Positions 1 through 6,128 are shown, counted from the stretch's first letter. The stretch: DNA of 7,663 nucleotides from JBNJEM01 sp051745935 (GCA_051745935.1 JBNJEM010000381.1:1-7663), one strand, 5' to 3'. Numbers and translations are program-made. The notes: generated from the sequence alone by a model not told the origin.

Positions 1-534
1 GTGCCGAATGTCGGTCTCAACCGTCCACAGCGGCACGTACAGCAGCGGATCCTGTTCCAGACGCTTTTCGCGGACCATCCAAGCAGTCAGCTGCTTGATC
101 GCCTTCGCGTAGTAATTCTTCGTTTGGGACGAGAGGAAAGGATAGGACTCTGGCTTGCGATGTGGAGATTGCGGCACCATTCGCATACCATCGATGGTCG
201 TGGTGATGCGGGAGACCGTGAGATCCGATGCGTACCGTACCTTAGCCGCTTCGAGGATCCGCGTGACTCGCGAGTGGATCTGGTCGGCCTGTTTTCGACT
301 GGTGCCGATTGAAATTTGATAATCGCGGTAGTCCTTGGCGTGCTGCTTCAGGGATACTTTCCACCACTTCGCGAACGGGTTCTCCCGATCACGCCGCATG
401 TCTGTTTCAAGCTGTCGCTTGACTTTCAAAGCTTCGGTTTTGTCTTCGCATCCTGTCGACCGACGCCGCACGTTTCCAAGTTCATCCCGCCAGGTGACAT
501 AATAGGTATTACCGCGCTTGCTAAGACCTGCCAT
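1..534 (-). CDS. Tyrosine-type site-specific integrase, N-terminal part (runs off left edge)
   Basis: The minus strand is open for 178 codons from an ATG at 534 to the window edge. The protein opens MAGLSKRGNTYYVTWRDE, the arm-binding (AP2-like) N-terminal domain seen in phage-type integrases. Residues about 10-45 carry the YYVTW strand, a GNVRRRSTG turn and a basic helix. A SAM-like core-binding domain follows; its hallmark at about residues 139-164 is TKNYYAKAIKQLTAWM followed by a basic turn and DPL. The catalytic domain with the R-H-R-Y residues would lie left of position 1 and cannot be checked. A purine-rich GAGAAGGG lies about 8 bases before the ATG. In this family the enzyme cuts and rejoins DNA at attachment sites to integrate or excise an element. 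It lies downstream of a methyltransferase remnant on the same strand, which fits a mobile restriction-modification island. No tRNA or obvious att site is visible here. The family call is firm; the type of element is inference. Confidence 0.85.
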   Translation of the reverse strand, partial: MAGLSKRGNTYYVTWRDELGNVRRRSTGCEDKTEALKVKRQLETDMRRDRENPFAKWWKVSLKQHAKDYRDYQISIGTSRKQADQIHSRVTRILEAAKVRYASDLTVSRITTTIDGMRMVPQSPHRKPESYPFLSSQTKNYYAKAIKQLTAWMVREKRLEQDPLLYVPLWTVETDIRH

Positions 535-728
535 AGCTTCATCCCTTCTCCGAGTCGATCAATGATGAGGAGGACCACGAGGATACGCGCAGTGGATCAG
601 ACCAACCGATCCAGCCACAAGATTTCGGATTCGAAATGGATTTCGAAGGCTATGCACGTTTCGCTCTCCGAAAGGCACGGGCGGAACAACAGCTCGATAT
701 CCATTCATCGAATCGGGATCAGGGTTCA

Positions 729-1508
729 TCAAGAAATCACTTTCATGACGTTCTGGCGAAATTCCTCATATGTCTTGCTCAAAACGCGCGCCTTTTCCAG
801 ACAGAGCTCGGCATACTCTACAAGCTCGTCACTAGGCCTCTCCAGGGGCAGTGCCATCAGATCCTCCGGCTCGATACGTTGCCGCCCCTGACCCCGTCCA
901 GCCTGATTCAGGTCCTTCCTCGCATCATCGGTGAAATTGATCACGTACCAGAGCCATGCCAGATCGCTTTCCTTTCGAGGTCGCATTATGTAAGATTCTT
1001 TAGTCGTCCCTGCCCCATGAAATCCTTCTGTGATCAGGGCACATCTAGGCAACAACTTGTTCGGTGTAAGCCGCGACAGAAAAAGACAATCGCGAACACA
1101 TCGCCATACTCGCTCGGGCTTGTTTTCGTAGTCGAAGAGTATCCGCATTTCGCGGTTTACGATGGGGTGGCGGTCGTTCTCATCACGGAATGGCTCGAAG
1201 ACAAGCTCCACGAAGTCTCCAAGTGTGGATTTACAGTGAAGTCTTTCCTTGCGGCGGATTGGTATCCAATCGCCGCTGGTGATCTTCTTCTTATACTCAT
1301 CCGATTCAATCTTCGATCTGTCTTTGAAAACAAAGACCGGGCGGGATATGGTATCCTTCGGACGAAGGAAGATGAGGAACGTCGTGAACGTTGTTTCAGC
1401 CACCTTTTTAAAGGCCGACTTGGGTAGTTCGACAATTATTTCGATGTTGGCTAACTTGGATATTCTCTGTCGCGTTTGTTTGTGCGATTTGTTCGTAGCG
1501 CCACTGCC
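729..1508 (-). pseudogene. C-terminal remnant of an N6-adenine DNA methyltransferase (type I/IIG-like)
   Basis: The minus frame is open from 1508 to a TGA at 729-731. Near its start is the block IEIIVELPKSAFKKVAE, then TTFTTFLIFLRPK. This is the conserved strand pattern (IxxIVELPxxxFxxV.T.xxFL.K) just after the catalytic core of HsdM-like and type IIG N6-adenine methylases. The remaining ~200 residues look like a target-recognition tail, including GRGQGRQRIEPEDLMALPL, a pattern typical of specificity domains. The SAM-binding motif (FxGxG) and catalytic NPPY/F motif, which should lie N-terminal, are absent. The frame meets TGA at 1509-1511 and TAA further up, and no ATG or GTG precedes the conserved block. 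The first possible start, GTG at 1403, lies inside the conserved block, so it is probably not a real start. An intact enzyme would normally be well over 450 residues. The family is fairly sure; exact subtype is not. Confidence 0.72.
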
Positions 1509-1637
1509 TCAAGCTCCACGCAGTCCCACATGAACAGCGTGTTAAGGCCCATGACGACGACCCGCGAGCGATCGGGACGTCTGTTATCCGCATAAACGCT
1601 GGTTGTGATCAAACTACGTCCGATGGCCGATTTCTCA

Positions 1638-2324
1638 CTAGTGCCAACCTGTGGACCGTCGATCCAACTGGATCCGATCGCGGTTTTTCTCCCACCAGGC
1701 CCGATACTTGGCCTGGATCTCTCGGCGCCAATCGAGATCATCGGATCGCCACCCGATCCCATGGCCAATGCCTTCGTGGGGAAGCTTGGTCGGTTCCATT
1801 CCGCCGACGAACTTGAACATTTTGTCCAATTGCTCTTTGGCGGCCCCCGCCACATCGGCCTGCGGGTCGGCCAAAGCGTCGATGATGGGATCGGCCACCC
1901 GCTTGTCGGGAATACGGCTTAAGCTGTGCACGCACTCGGCGCGGAGGCCCTCGTCCTCCGCTTCGTCGCGCAGCACCGCCAAGAGTGGCGAAATGCAGTA
2001 GGCGTGCCCCATGTCGCCGAGCCAACGGGCACATCCCCTGCGGCTACTGTTCCGGCTATCGAGCAACTGATTGCCAATCCTCAGAATGCAGTCCTTCTGT
2101 TTCGCACTAAGTTTGCGGTCCGCGGAAAAGCTGTCATAGAACTCGAGCTTCTCTGCGAGGGGCCAATCCTCTTTGCCCTCGTACCAGATGTCTCGGCATT
2201 GGTTCCACAAGTCCTCGCGCCGACGCAGCTGTTCTGAGTCGGACTGTCCAGGAGCTTGGCCAACCAACACCAGAAGGATCGGGAACGGGAGCCAAAAAGA
2301 GTCAAAAATGCGAAAATTGCTCAT
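1638..2324 (-). CDS. Secreted HEAT-repeat protein
   Basis: The protein has 228 residues. The start is ATG 2324, not the in-frame ATG at 2351, because a perfect AAAGGAGGT lies four bases upstream of it. Residues 1-26 form a signal peptide: polar MSNFRIFDS, hydrophobic WLPFPILLVLV, then GQAPGQ. Residues about 30-90 are charged helices. Residues about 97-172 hold two to three HEAT-like helical hairpins (GCARWLGDMG, ISPLLAVLRDEAEDEGLRAE, KRVADPIIDALADPQADV), which usually form protein-binding scaffolds. The C-terminus ends with a KYRAWWEKNRDRI segment, common after HEAT repeats in planctomycete exported proteins. It follows the metalloprotease fragment by 11 bases and is probably cotranslated with it. 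No catalytic motif is seen. The protein likely acts outside the cytoplasmic membrane; its partner is unknown. An unrelated 129-base stretch separates its stop from the methylase remnant. Confidence 0.85.
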   Translation of the reverse strand: MSNFRIFDSFWLPFPILLVLVGQAPGQSDSEQLRRREDLWNQCRDIWYEGKEDWPLAEKLEFYDSFSADRKLSAKQKDCILRIGNQLLDSRNSSRRGCARWLGDMGHAYCISPLLAVLRDEAEDEGLRAECVHSLSRIPDKRVADPIIDALADPQADVAGAAKEQLDKMFKFVGGMEPTKLPHEGIGHGIGWRSDDLDWRREIQAKYRAWWEKNRDRIQLDRRSTGWH

Positions 2325-2328
2325 GGCG

Positions 2329-2337
2329 ACCTCCTTT
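2329..2337 (-). promoter_or_regulatory. Strong Shine-Dalgarno site of the HEAT-repeat gene
   Basis: AAAGGAGGT on the minus strand lies four bases before ATG 2324. It overlaps the TAA stop codon (2336-2338) of the upstream metalloprotease frame. The site decides the start of the HEAT gene and suggests translational coupling of the two genes. Confidence 0.85.
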
Positions 2338-2617
2338 ATAAGGTATGCCACGGGCGACGACGATTCGTCCCGGAGCCGTGTTCGCGAATCTCAACGATGT
2401 CCTCGTCGCGAAAGACAGTTGTTATCTCCGGAAGCTGCTCCTCTTGAGCGTCACTGTTATGCACCTCCATGACATGTTCGAGAAAAGTGCCGTGATGCAA
2501 CAACTCAAACTGATGTCCGATTTCGTGAAGTGCGACGATCTGCTGAAACGCGGCGGTCTCCTCCACCGTCCAGTTGTGTTGGGCAGCCACGTCCCGGATG
2601 ATCTCCATGGGGATCAT
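2336..2617 (-). CDS. Metzincin-like zinc metalloprotease, probably N-terminally truncated
   Basis: A 93-residue frame carries HEIGHQFELLH at residues 31-41, which fits the zinc-binding HExxHxxxxxH pattern of metzincins. Nine residues later comes VMEVH, a candidate Met-turn with Met50. The segment VFRDEDIVEIREHG then matches the usual matrixin ending in which a D-I pair precedes the last helix. The glycine normally at the eighth position of the zinc motif is Glu38 here. Intact metzincin catalytic domains are about 130-200 residues, and no signal peptide is present, so the N-terminal half appears to be missing. ATG 2617 has no clear Shine-Dalgarno site. The frame stays open upstream to 2710 without ATG or GTG, then hits TAG at 2711-2713. 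The stop codon overlaps the HEAT gene's ribosome site, so this was or is the first gene of a two-gene unit. Activity is doubtful; family membership is fairly likely. Confidence 0.6.
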   Translation of the reverse strand: MIPMEIIRDVAAQHNWTVEETAAFQQIVALHEIGHQFELLHHGTFLEHVMEVHNSDAQEEQLPEITTVFRDEDIVEIREHGSGTNRRRPWHTL

Positions 2618-2717
2618 GCTATCAGTTTTAGGTTGTGGCCCAGTGAATTGAAGCCGTGTTGGCGCCGCCCAGACTTTTGCATCGACATTGCATGTCAGGG
2701 CTTCTCTAATCTATTCT

Positions 2718-2747
2718 TGACTGCGTATCTGGCTGACTGCGTATCTG
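2718..2747. repeat. Tandem 14-base repeat
   Basis: TGACTGCGTATCTG occurs twice, at 2718-2731 and 2734-2747, separated by GC, giving a 16-base period. It lies just upstream of the metalloprotease open frame. It may be a slippage duplication or a pair of protein-binding sites; nothing decides between them. Confidence 0.8.
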
Positions 2748-2846
2748 AATGGCACTTGTAGCCGCAATGCCTGCCGTCGATTTTGCGTCAGCTGGTATCC
2801 CGTCTGTTGTTCGCTCCAATTCGCTTCACTAGCTTTGCGCGCACCA

Positions 2847-2873
2847 CCGTTCACGGGGCCAGGCCCTGAACGG
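2847..2873. terminator. GC-rich hairpin downstream of the thuA-like gene
   Basis: CCGTTCA (2847-2853) pairs perfectly with TGAACGG (2867-2873), and the interior adds a GGG/CCC pairing. It lies about 90 bases past the stop of the minus-strand ThuA-like gene. No T-run follows on either strand, so factor-independent termination is not proven. It may only be an RNA 3'-end stabiliser. The rest of 2711-2964 shows no convincing gene. Confidence 0.35.
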
Positions 2874-2964
2874 CCAGGGGGTAGCAAAGTCACCGGCAGG
2901 ACCCAGGAACTGGCCGTGACTGTCTGGTTCTCACCGCGAGAAATAACCGGCGCCGCTTTTCAGG

Positions 2965-4014
2965 TCACGGAAACCTCGGACCTATGTCTGGCGAGGTCGG
3001 CAAGACAGCGTCCGGTTCAAAGGTTTCCAATTTGGGAAGCTTCGTCTGCACACCAGCAGATGGAACATCCAGTTTAGCTGACCAGCAAATACTGTTGAGC
3101 ACCATCGTGCGGAGGTCGTCCAATTTCCAGTTACCGTAGAAGTGAGGCATCACGATTCCCACGCCACGACCGTCATCCTTCCGTTCGATCGCCCACACTA
3201 CCGTTTCTTTGCGAGGTTCTTCCGGGGGCACCAGCGCATGGGCCAGCGCCGTCACATTGGCGCGGGGGCCGTCCTTGCCGAAGTAGTTGTTCCAATAGGG
3301 CTCGTCGGTGAACTCGAACTGCTTCCAACCTCGCAGCACCGGGTGATCGCTATCGGCGGGCACGATGGTTGTGGTCACGACCTTGGCCACGGACTTGTGA
3401 TGTGGACAGCCGCTGGAGAAATAACCGCCGAGCCATTCCAGCAATGGATGTTCTCCCTCTTCCCCCACGTGCTGCGGCCTTAAGCCGGTTGCAAAGTGCA
3501 CACAGACAATGCCGCATCCTTTTCCCATCATGCCGCCCAATTCGGCTTTGATTGTCTCGGAATTCTCCAGCCGCTCAGGCGGAAACCGATCGCCAATGAA
3601 AACCACCGAGGAGATGCGGGCTAGAAGTTTCTTATCCTGGGGCCACTCATATCGCAGTTCGGCCTGTACCGGTTTCCGATTGGTCGGGTTCTCTAAGCAA
3701 TACTTCATCAATCGCGCTCCGGCCGCCACCTCATGTGTTCCAGGCGGGTGGTTGGACGGTCCGCAGATAATCAATATCTGGGCGCCATCTGTTTCCGCGG
3801 CCCGCAGGGCGACCGTCAACCGGGATGGACCGATCAACAAGAGTATGCAAACCGAAAGAACAATACCTCGCTCAATCCAGACCGGAAGCGCAGCGGCGCG
3901 CCGCTGCCCACCAGCGGGACCACCATCCGCTGATCCATGTGTCTCACAACCAGCTCCGCATTGAAGCACACTTGCCGCGCAACGCTCTGGAACACTTTCT
4001 AACCGATTGACCAT
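2965..4014 (-). CDS. ThuA-like domain protein with N-terminal membrane or signal segment
   Basis: The protein has 349 residues from ATG 4014, with GGGAGCAG upstream at suitable spacing. A TTG at 4083 would add 23 residues but lacks a clear ribosome site. Residues 1-48 are polar and basic. Residues about 51-70 (IVLSVCILLLIGPSRL) form one hydrophobic helix, either a late signal peptide or an anchor. The ThuA-like fold (glutamine-amidotransferase type) spans about 78-316. It begins ILIICGPSNHPPGTHE and includes SSVVFIGDR, CGIVCVHFATG, the DSDHPVLRG block and FTDEPYWNNY, then HFYGNWKLDDLR. These blocks match ThuA-like proteins abundant in planctomycetes. ThuA was named for trehalose utilisation in rhizobia; the reaction of this branch is not established. 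The protein is probably exported and may act in carbohydrate handling (inference). No partner sugar enzyme is adjacent. The unusually long polar N-terminus could mean a mis-set start or an upstream frameshift. Confidence 0.88.
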   Translation of the reverse strand: MVNRLESVPERCAASVLQCGAGCETHGSADGGPAGGQRRAAALPVWIERGIVLSVCILLLIGPSRLTVALRAAETDGAQILIICGPSNHPPGTHEVAAGARLMKYCLENPTNRKPVQAELRYEWPQDKKLLARISSVVFIGDRFPPERLENSETIKAELGGMMGKGCGIVCVHFATGLRPQHVGEEGEHPLLEWLGGYFSSGCPHHKSVAKVVTTTIVPADSDHPVLRGWKQFEFTDEPYWNNYFGKDGPRANVTALAHALVPPEEPRKETVVWAIERKDDGRGVGIVMPHFYGNWKLDDLRTMVLNSICWSAKLDVPSAGVQTKLPKLETFEPDAVLPTSPDIGPRFP

Positions 4015-4460
4015 GATTCTGCTCCCGCTCTGGTAGACGATTCGTTCGCAGTGGAGTAACTTCCTGATTTTATGCTGGTTCAAGCTGCCCTGGCAACCAC
4101 TGTCCAGGGGGATTCACCCGCGTCGCCAACCATCGACGCGCTCGGTTCCGGCCGTTGGCCGCTGGTCAGGCAGGGGATGACCGAAAGGGCAACCGGATAG
4201 GAAAGATGCAGGCGATTTGAAATCTGGCCTTTCGCGGGCTAATCTGACGCGAACTGATTCTCGCTGATTCGCCTTCAGCGTTTGCGGGGTGAGCTGTATA
4301 TCCGCCACAACAGCGAGGCCTAAGATTCTCAATCAGCCTCGGCTAACAAAGGGATGCGCGATGGGTTCAAAAACGTCGCGGGGTCTGCATTCTCCGGAGA
4401 GAAAGTATGGAACTGCCTCACAATCAATGCGGGAAGCAATAATTGTAGTGGAGTTGTTCG
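4015..4460. other. Divergent intergenic region with three hairpins
   Basis: These 446 bases separate the minus-strand ThuA-like gene from the plus-strand membrane-protein gene, so promoters for both should lie here. No confident -35/-10 pair is seen. Three perfect inverted repeats cluster near the ThuA side: CCCTGG/CCAGGG (4088-4093 with 4104-4109), CGCGTCG/CGACGCG (4119-4125 with 4134-4140) and CGGCC/GGCCG (4149-4153 with 4157-4161). They could lie in the thuA leader or terminate an unseen transcript. Open frames in the region lack ribosome sites and recognisable motifs, so no gene is called. Confidence 0.5.
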
Positions 4461-4760
4461 ATGTCACGTGAAAGGCCAAACAGTGGTGCTTGGGTATTTC
4501 CTGTCCTGACGCTTTCCTTTCTAGCGCCGGCGTGGTGGTATCTTGCCGTGAACGCGATGTGGACACGCAATATTGGAATGCTGCAACCACTGCTGCATGA
4601 GTTCATTACAGGTGGCATCGCCGCTCCAGTCGTTGGCATCTTACTGTCGACGGTGTGCATATTTTGTAGACGAAGATGGGTGCGCGCAGTGGCGATTGGT
4701 GCTGCGGTGCTGAATGCGTTCTGTTGCTTGGCCACGCTTGCCGCGATTTGGCAATCTTGA
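4461..4760 (+). CDS. Small three-helix membrane protein of unknown function
   Basis: The protein has 99 residues. ATG 4461 is preceded by GGAG at 4450-4453 with seven bases of spacing. Three hydrophobic segments are clear: about 11-32 (WVFPVLTLSFLAPAWWYLAV), 48-69 (FITGGIAAPVVGILLSTVCI) and 74-96 (VRAVAIGAAVLNAFCCLATL). A short basic CRRRW loop lies between helices two and three, which by the positive-inside rule should face the cytoplasm. No family is recognised and no catalytic residues stand out. It diverges from the ThuA-like gene and converges on the oxidoreductase remnant, 21 bases away, so it is probably transcribed alone. Hydrophobic periodicity and the ribosome site make it a likely real gene. 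Confidence 0.68.
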   Translation: MSRERPNSGAWVFPVLTLSFLAPAWWYLAVNAMWTRNIGMLQPLLHEFITGGIAAPVVGILLSTVCIFCRRRWVRAVAIGAAVLNAFCCLATLAAIWQS

Positions 4761-4781
4761 TCAGCTAGCACAAGCGAGTCA

Positions 4782-5192
4782 TCAGTCACCCATGCAGGGG
4801 AGTCGCCTTGCAGCCGTCAACCGCCGGGGATTAAAATTCCTATCAGTAGATTTAAAGCGGGTCACATTCCTGCCAACAGCTTCCACTGTACCGGAAGCCT
4901 CCATTCCAAGGACAGTGATCCGCTTTGGGCGGGAAAATCCAACATAAAGCCGCATGGGTAAACGAAAGATAAAAGGAAGAGAGAGTTCACGCATTTCGCA
5001 GTCCCCCGCGGTTACTAAGGCAGCTTTTACTTGAATCAGGACCTCATCATCCTTAGGGACAGGTTTTGGTACGTCCCTTACCTCAAGCGCCTTTTGCGGC
5101 TTTCCGTACTTGTTCCTTCTTCGGGAATAGGAGAATAGCCCCCAGCATTGCATAAATCGGAGAACGCAATTCCTTCGAGTCTTGCATTTCAT
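4782..5192 (-). pseudogene. N-terminal fragment of an MDR-family (zinc-independent) NAD(P)H oxidoreductase
   Basis: Residues 27-114 of this frame (roughly 5114-4851) read like the start of a quinone-oxidoreductase or alcohol-dehydrogenase-like MDR protein. They contain NKYGKPQKALEVRDVPKPVP, DDEVLIQVKAALVTAGDCE, then LGMEASGTVEAVGRNVTRFK, the conserved GMExSGxVxxVG turn of the GroES-like domain. After Lys114 the similarity stops where a GDxVxG segment is expected. About 20 unrelated residues (STDRNFNPRR onward) lead to a stop. The 26 residues before Asn27 are also unlike the family, whose start normally lies only 6-8 residues before KYG. Family members are about 310-340 residues with a Rossmann domain, absent here. 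The gene is therefore broken at both ends and cannot bind NAD(P)H. The gap to the converging membrane-protein gene is 21 bases. Confidence 0.75.
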
Positions 5193-5296
5193 AGCGTCAC
5201 ATGCTCGTCAATGAGGAACGTTGAACACGCTCCTCCGGCCGTCTTTTATGTAACGGCAGGGTCCGCTTCAACCCCAGAGGCCCCCCTCCAGAGAAA

Positions 5297-5313
5297 ACAT
5301 GGTTCACCCATGT
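5297..5313. repeat. Short hairpin upstream of the TCGAYATTC cluster
   Basis: ACATGG (5297-5302) pairs with CCATGT (5308-5313) across a five-base loop. It lies in the gene-free stretch 5193-5530, about 25 bases before the TCGAYATTC repeats. It could be part of the same dispersed element. No T-run follows. Confidence 0.45.
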
Positions 5314-5330
5314 CGATCAGTCTTCTGCCA

Positions 5331-5371
5331 GACTTCATCATTCGACATTCCTTGCTCGATATTCGATATTC
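5331..5371. repeat. Clustered TCGAYATTC repeats, likely a dispersed extragenic element
   Basis: Three copies of TCGAYATTC occur at 5342-5350, 5356-5364 and 5363-5371; the last two overlap as a perfect CGATATT tandem. Read as protein in one plus frame the stretch gives DFIIRHSLLDIRYSI. From memory, near-identical peptides recur as spurious ORFs in many environmental bacterial genomes, which would mark a dispersed non-coding repeat. That recollection was not checked. No gene overlaps it, and 5193-5530 shows no coding frame with support. Confidence 0.6.
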
Positions 5372-5428
5372 CATCCACGGATATGCGTTGCCGTTATTGA
5401 CATGTTGCTACATCTCACATTCTGTTAG

Positions 5429-5450
5429 TTCTAGGAACATGTTCCCAGAA
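5429..5450. promoter_or_regulatory. Operator-like dyad GGAACATGTTCC
   Basis: A perfect 12-base palindrome GGAACATGTTCC (5434-5445) is extended by TTCT (5429-5432) and AGAA (5447-5450), with one unpaired base on each side. The symmetry resembles a binding site for a dimeric repressor. The GAAC...GTTC halves recall LexA-type sites but the spacing is two bases, not four. No gene starts within 200 bases on either strand, so function is unassigned. Confidence 0.35.
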
Positions 5451-5529
5451 GCCGGAAACCCCTGTGTGTTCCTGTTAAAATCACAAAAACTTCAGAAAAC
5501 TTTGCAATTACAGGGTAGCCAGCCCACGC

Positions 5530-5774
5530 GACGGTGACAGAGGGTGTGGAATCACCGTCAGGGAGTCGGGGAGAACGTCCGGAGCGCGTGACTCATTACT
5601 TAAAGGGAAAAAGTAAACGAGCCTCCGATCCCCGTGGAGTGAGCTCAAGTGAGAGGTCAGTGGCAAACACACGCCACCGGGGCGTGAAAGCGATGGCGTG
5701 GAGCGTCATTGTATTAATCAGGTGACAGTAGCCGGGCATGGGCGCGATTTTCCCTGTCCGCGAGGCGAGACAGG
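5530..5774. ncRNA. Candidate structured RNA: run of six stem-loops
   Basis: Six inverted repeats follow one another: GACGGTGA/TCACCGTC (5530-5537 with 5552-5559); GAGTC/GACTC (5563-5567 with 5590-5594); TTACTT/AAGTAA (5596-5601 with 5611-5616); GAGCCTCC with GGAG, a three-base bulge and GCTC (5619-5626 with 5636-5646); GTGGC/GCCAC (5660-5664 with 5673-5677); and CCTGTC/GACAGG (5753-5758 with 5769-5774). The first five lie almost end to end. A 63-codon plus-strand frame starting GTG 5534 covers the same bases. It is rich in Ser, Arg and Gly, has no ribosome site and no recognisable domain, so structure rather than coding seems the better reading. The strand is not determined. A decayed ribozyme or intron leader is possible, but no reverse transcriptase or domain V-like hairpin was seen. 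Confidence 0.4.
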
Positions 5775-5870
5775 TCCTGGTTGGTGTCAAGAGTGGTTTC
5801 AAAACATTTATGAGGCTCTCCGGTGTTGAGACGATCGGGCGCCGGGCGGGCACGTCAGAGGACGGCGAAC

Positions 5871-5887
5871 GCCGGACGCCGGACGCC
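5871..5887. repeat. Short GCCGGAC tandem repeat
   Basis: GCCGGAC occurs twice in direct succession, followed by GCC. It sits between the stem-loop run and the inverted-repeat element, in a GC-rich stretch without a supported gene. Confidence 0.6.
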
Positions 5888-5908
5888 CTTGTGGGTCGGG
5901 CGGTGAGA

Positions 5909-6081
5909 GTGGCTTAGGATTCTATCCTGAGCAGGGTGCATGCTTGGTGTCAGCGGCCCGCTTGCCGGTGCCAGCCGGGCGTCGTGGCTTCCTGGTTCGT
6001 TTTCGGGGCGTGTTGCATTGGCGGGTGAGTGAATTGTAGCAGGGCAGTGCCGCTCCTACTCAGGACGGAGTCCTAAGCCAC
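5909..6081. repeat. 173-base element bounded by 27-base inverted repeats (MITE-like or long RNA hairpin)
   Basis: The left arm is 5909-5935 and the right arm 6055-6081. Their reverse complements agree at 23 of 27 bases, starting with an identical GTGGCTTAGGA. All four differences are transitions. Each arm also contains a mini-hairpin: AGGAT/ATCCT on the left (5916-5928) and AGGAC/GTCCT on the right (6062-6074). The base pair is changed on both sides while pairing is kept. The 119-base interior is GC-rich without a supported gene. The right arm lies 47 bases from the stop of the transposase-tail-like fragment at 6129, so the arms might be insertion-element ends. No flanking target-site duplication was identified. 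Confidence 0.65.
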
Positions 6082-6128
6082 CAGTGCTCTTTTCCTGGGG
6101 GTCATCCTGTTCGTCGCGGCGTGGTTGC

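Noticed and set aside
316..1427. Several plus-strand frames of 190-260 codons over the left end
   Set aside because: They lie opposite the integrase and methylase frames, lack ribosome sites and have no domain sense, whereas the minus-strand frames show clear family motifs.
1451..1855. Minus-strand 134-codon frame with a SRVVVMGLNTLFMWD segment, faintly like the end of ABC-transporter-associated GldG-type proteins
   Set aside because: Most of it is an alternative frame of the HEAT gene. Only about 60 residues are outside it, and the resemblance is too weak to name.
2711..2893. Minus-strand 60-codon frame in phase with the protease frame, ending at the TAG
   Set aside because: No ribosome site, low-complexity Pro/Gly/Arg start, and it contains the hairpin at 2847-2873; no family similarity seen.
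4114..4590. Minus-strand frames of 72 and 85 codons in the ThuA/membrane-protein gap
   Set aside because: No ribosome site or motif; the second overlaps the well-supported membrane-protein gene.
5115..5190. Alternative minus frame upstream of the oxidoreductase fragment reading SPIYAMLGAILLFPKKEQ
   Set aside because: Only about 35 residues and one hydrophobic stretch. It might be the tail of another membrane protein, but nothing confirms it.
5534..5725. 63-codon plus-strand frame over the stem-loop run
   Set aside because: No Shine-Dalgarno site and no recognisable domain; the stem pairing explains the sequence better. A link to group II intron leaders was considered and could not be supported.
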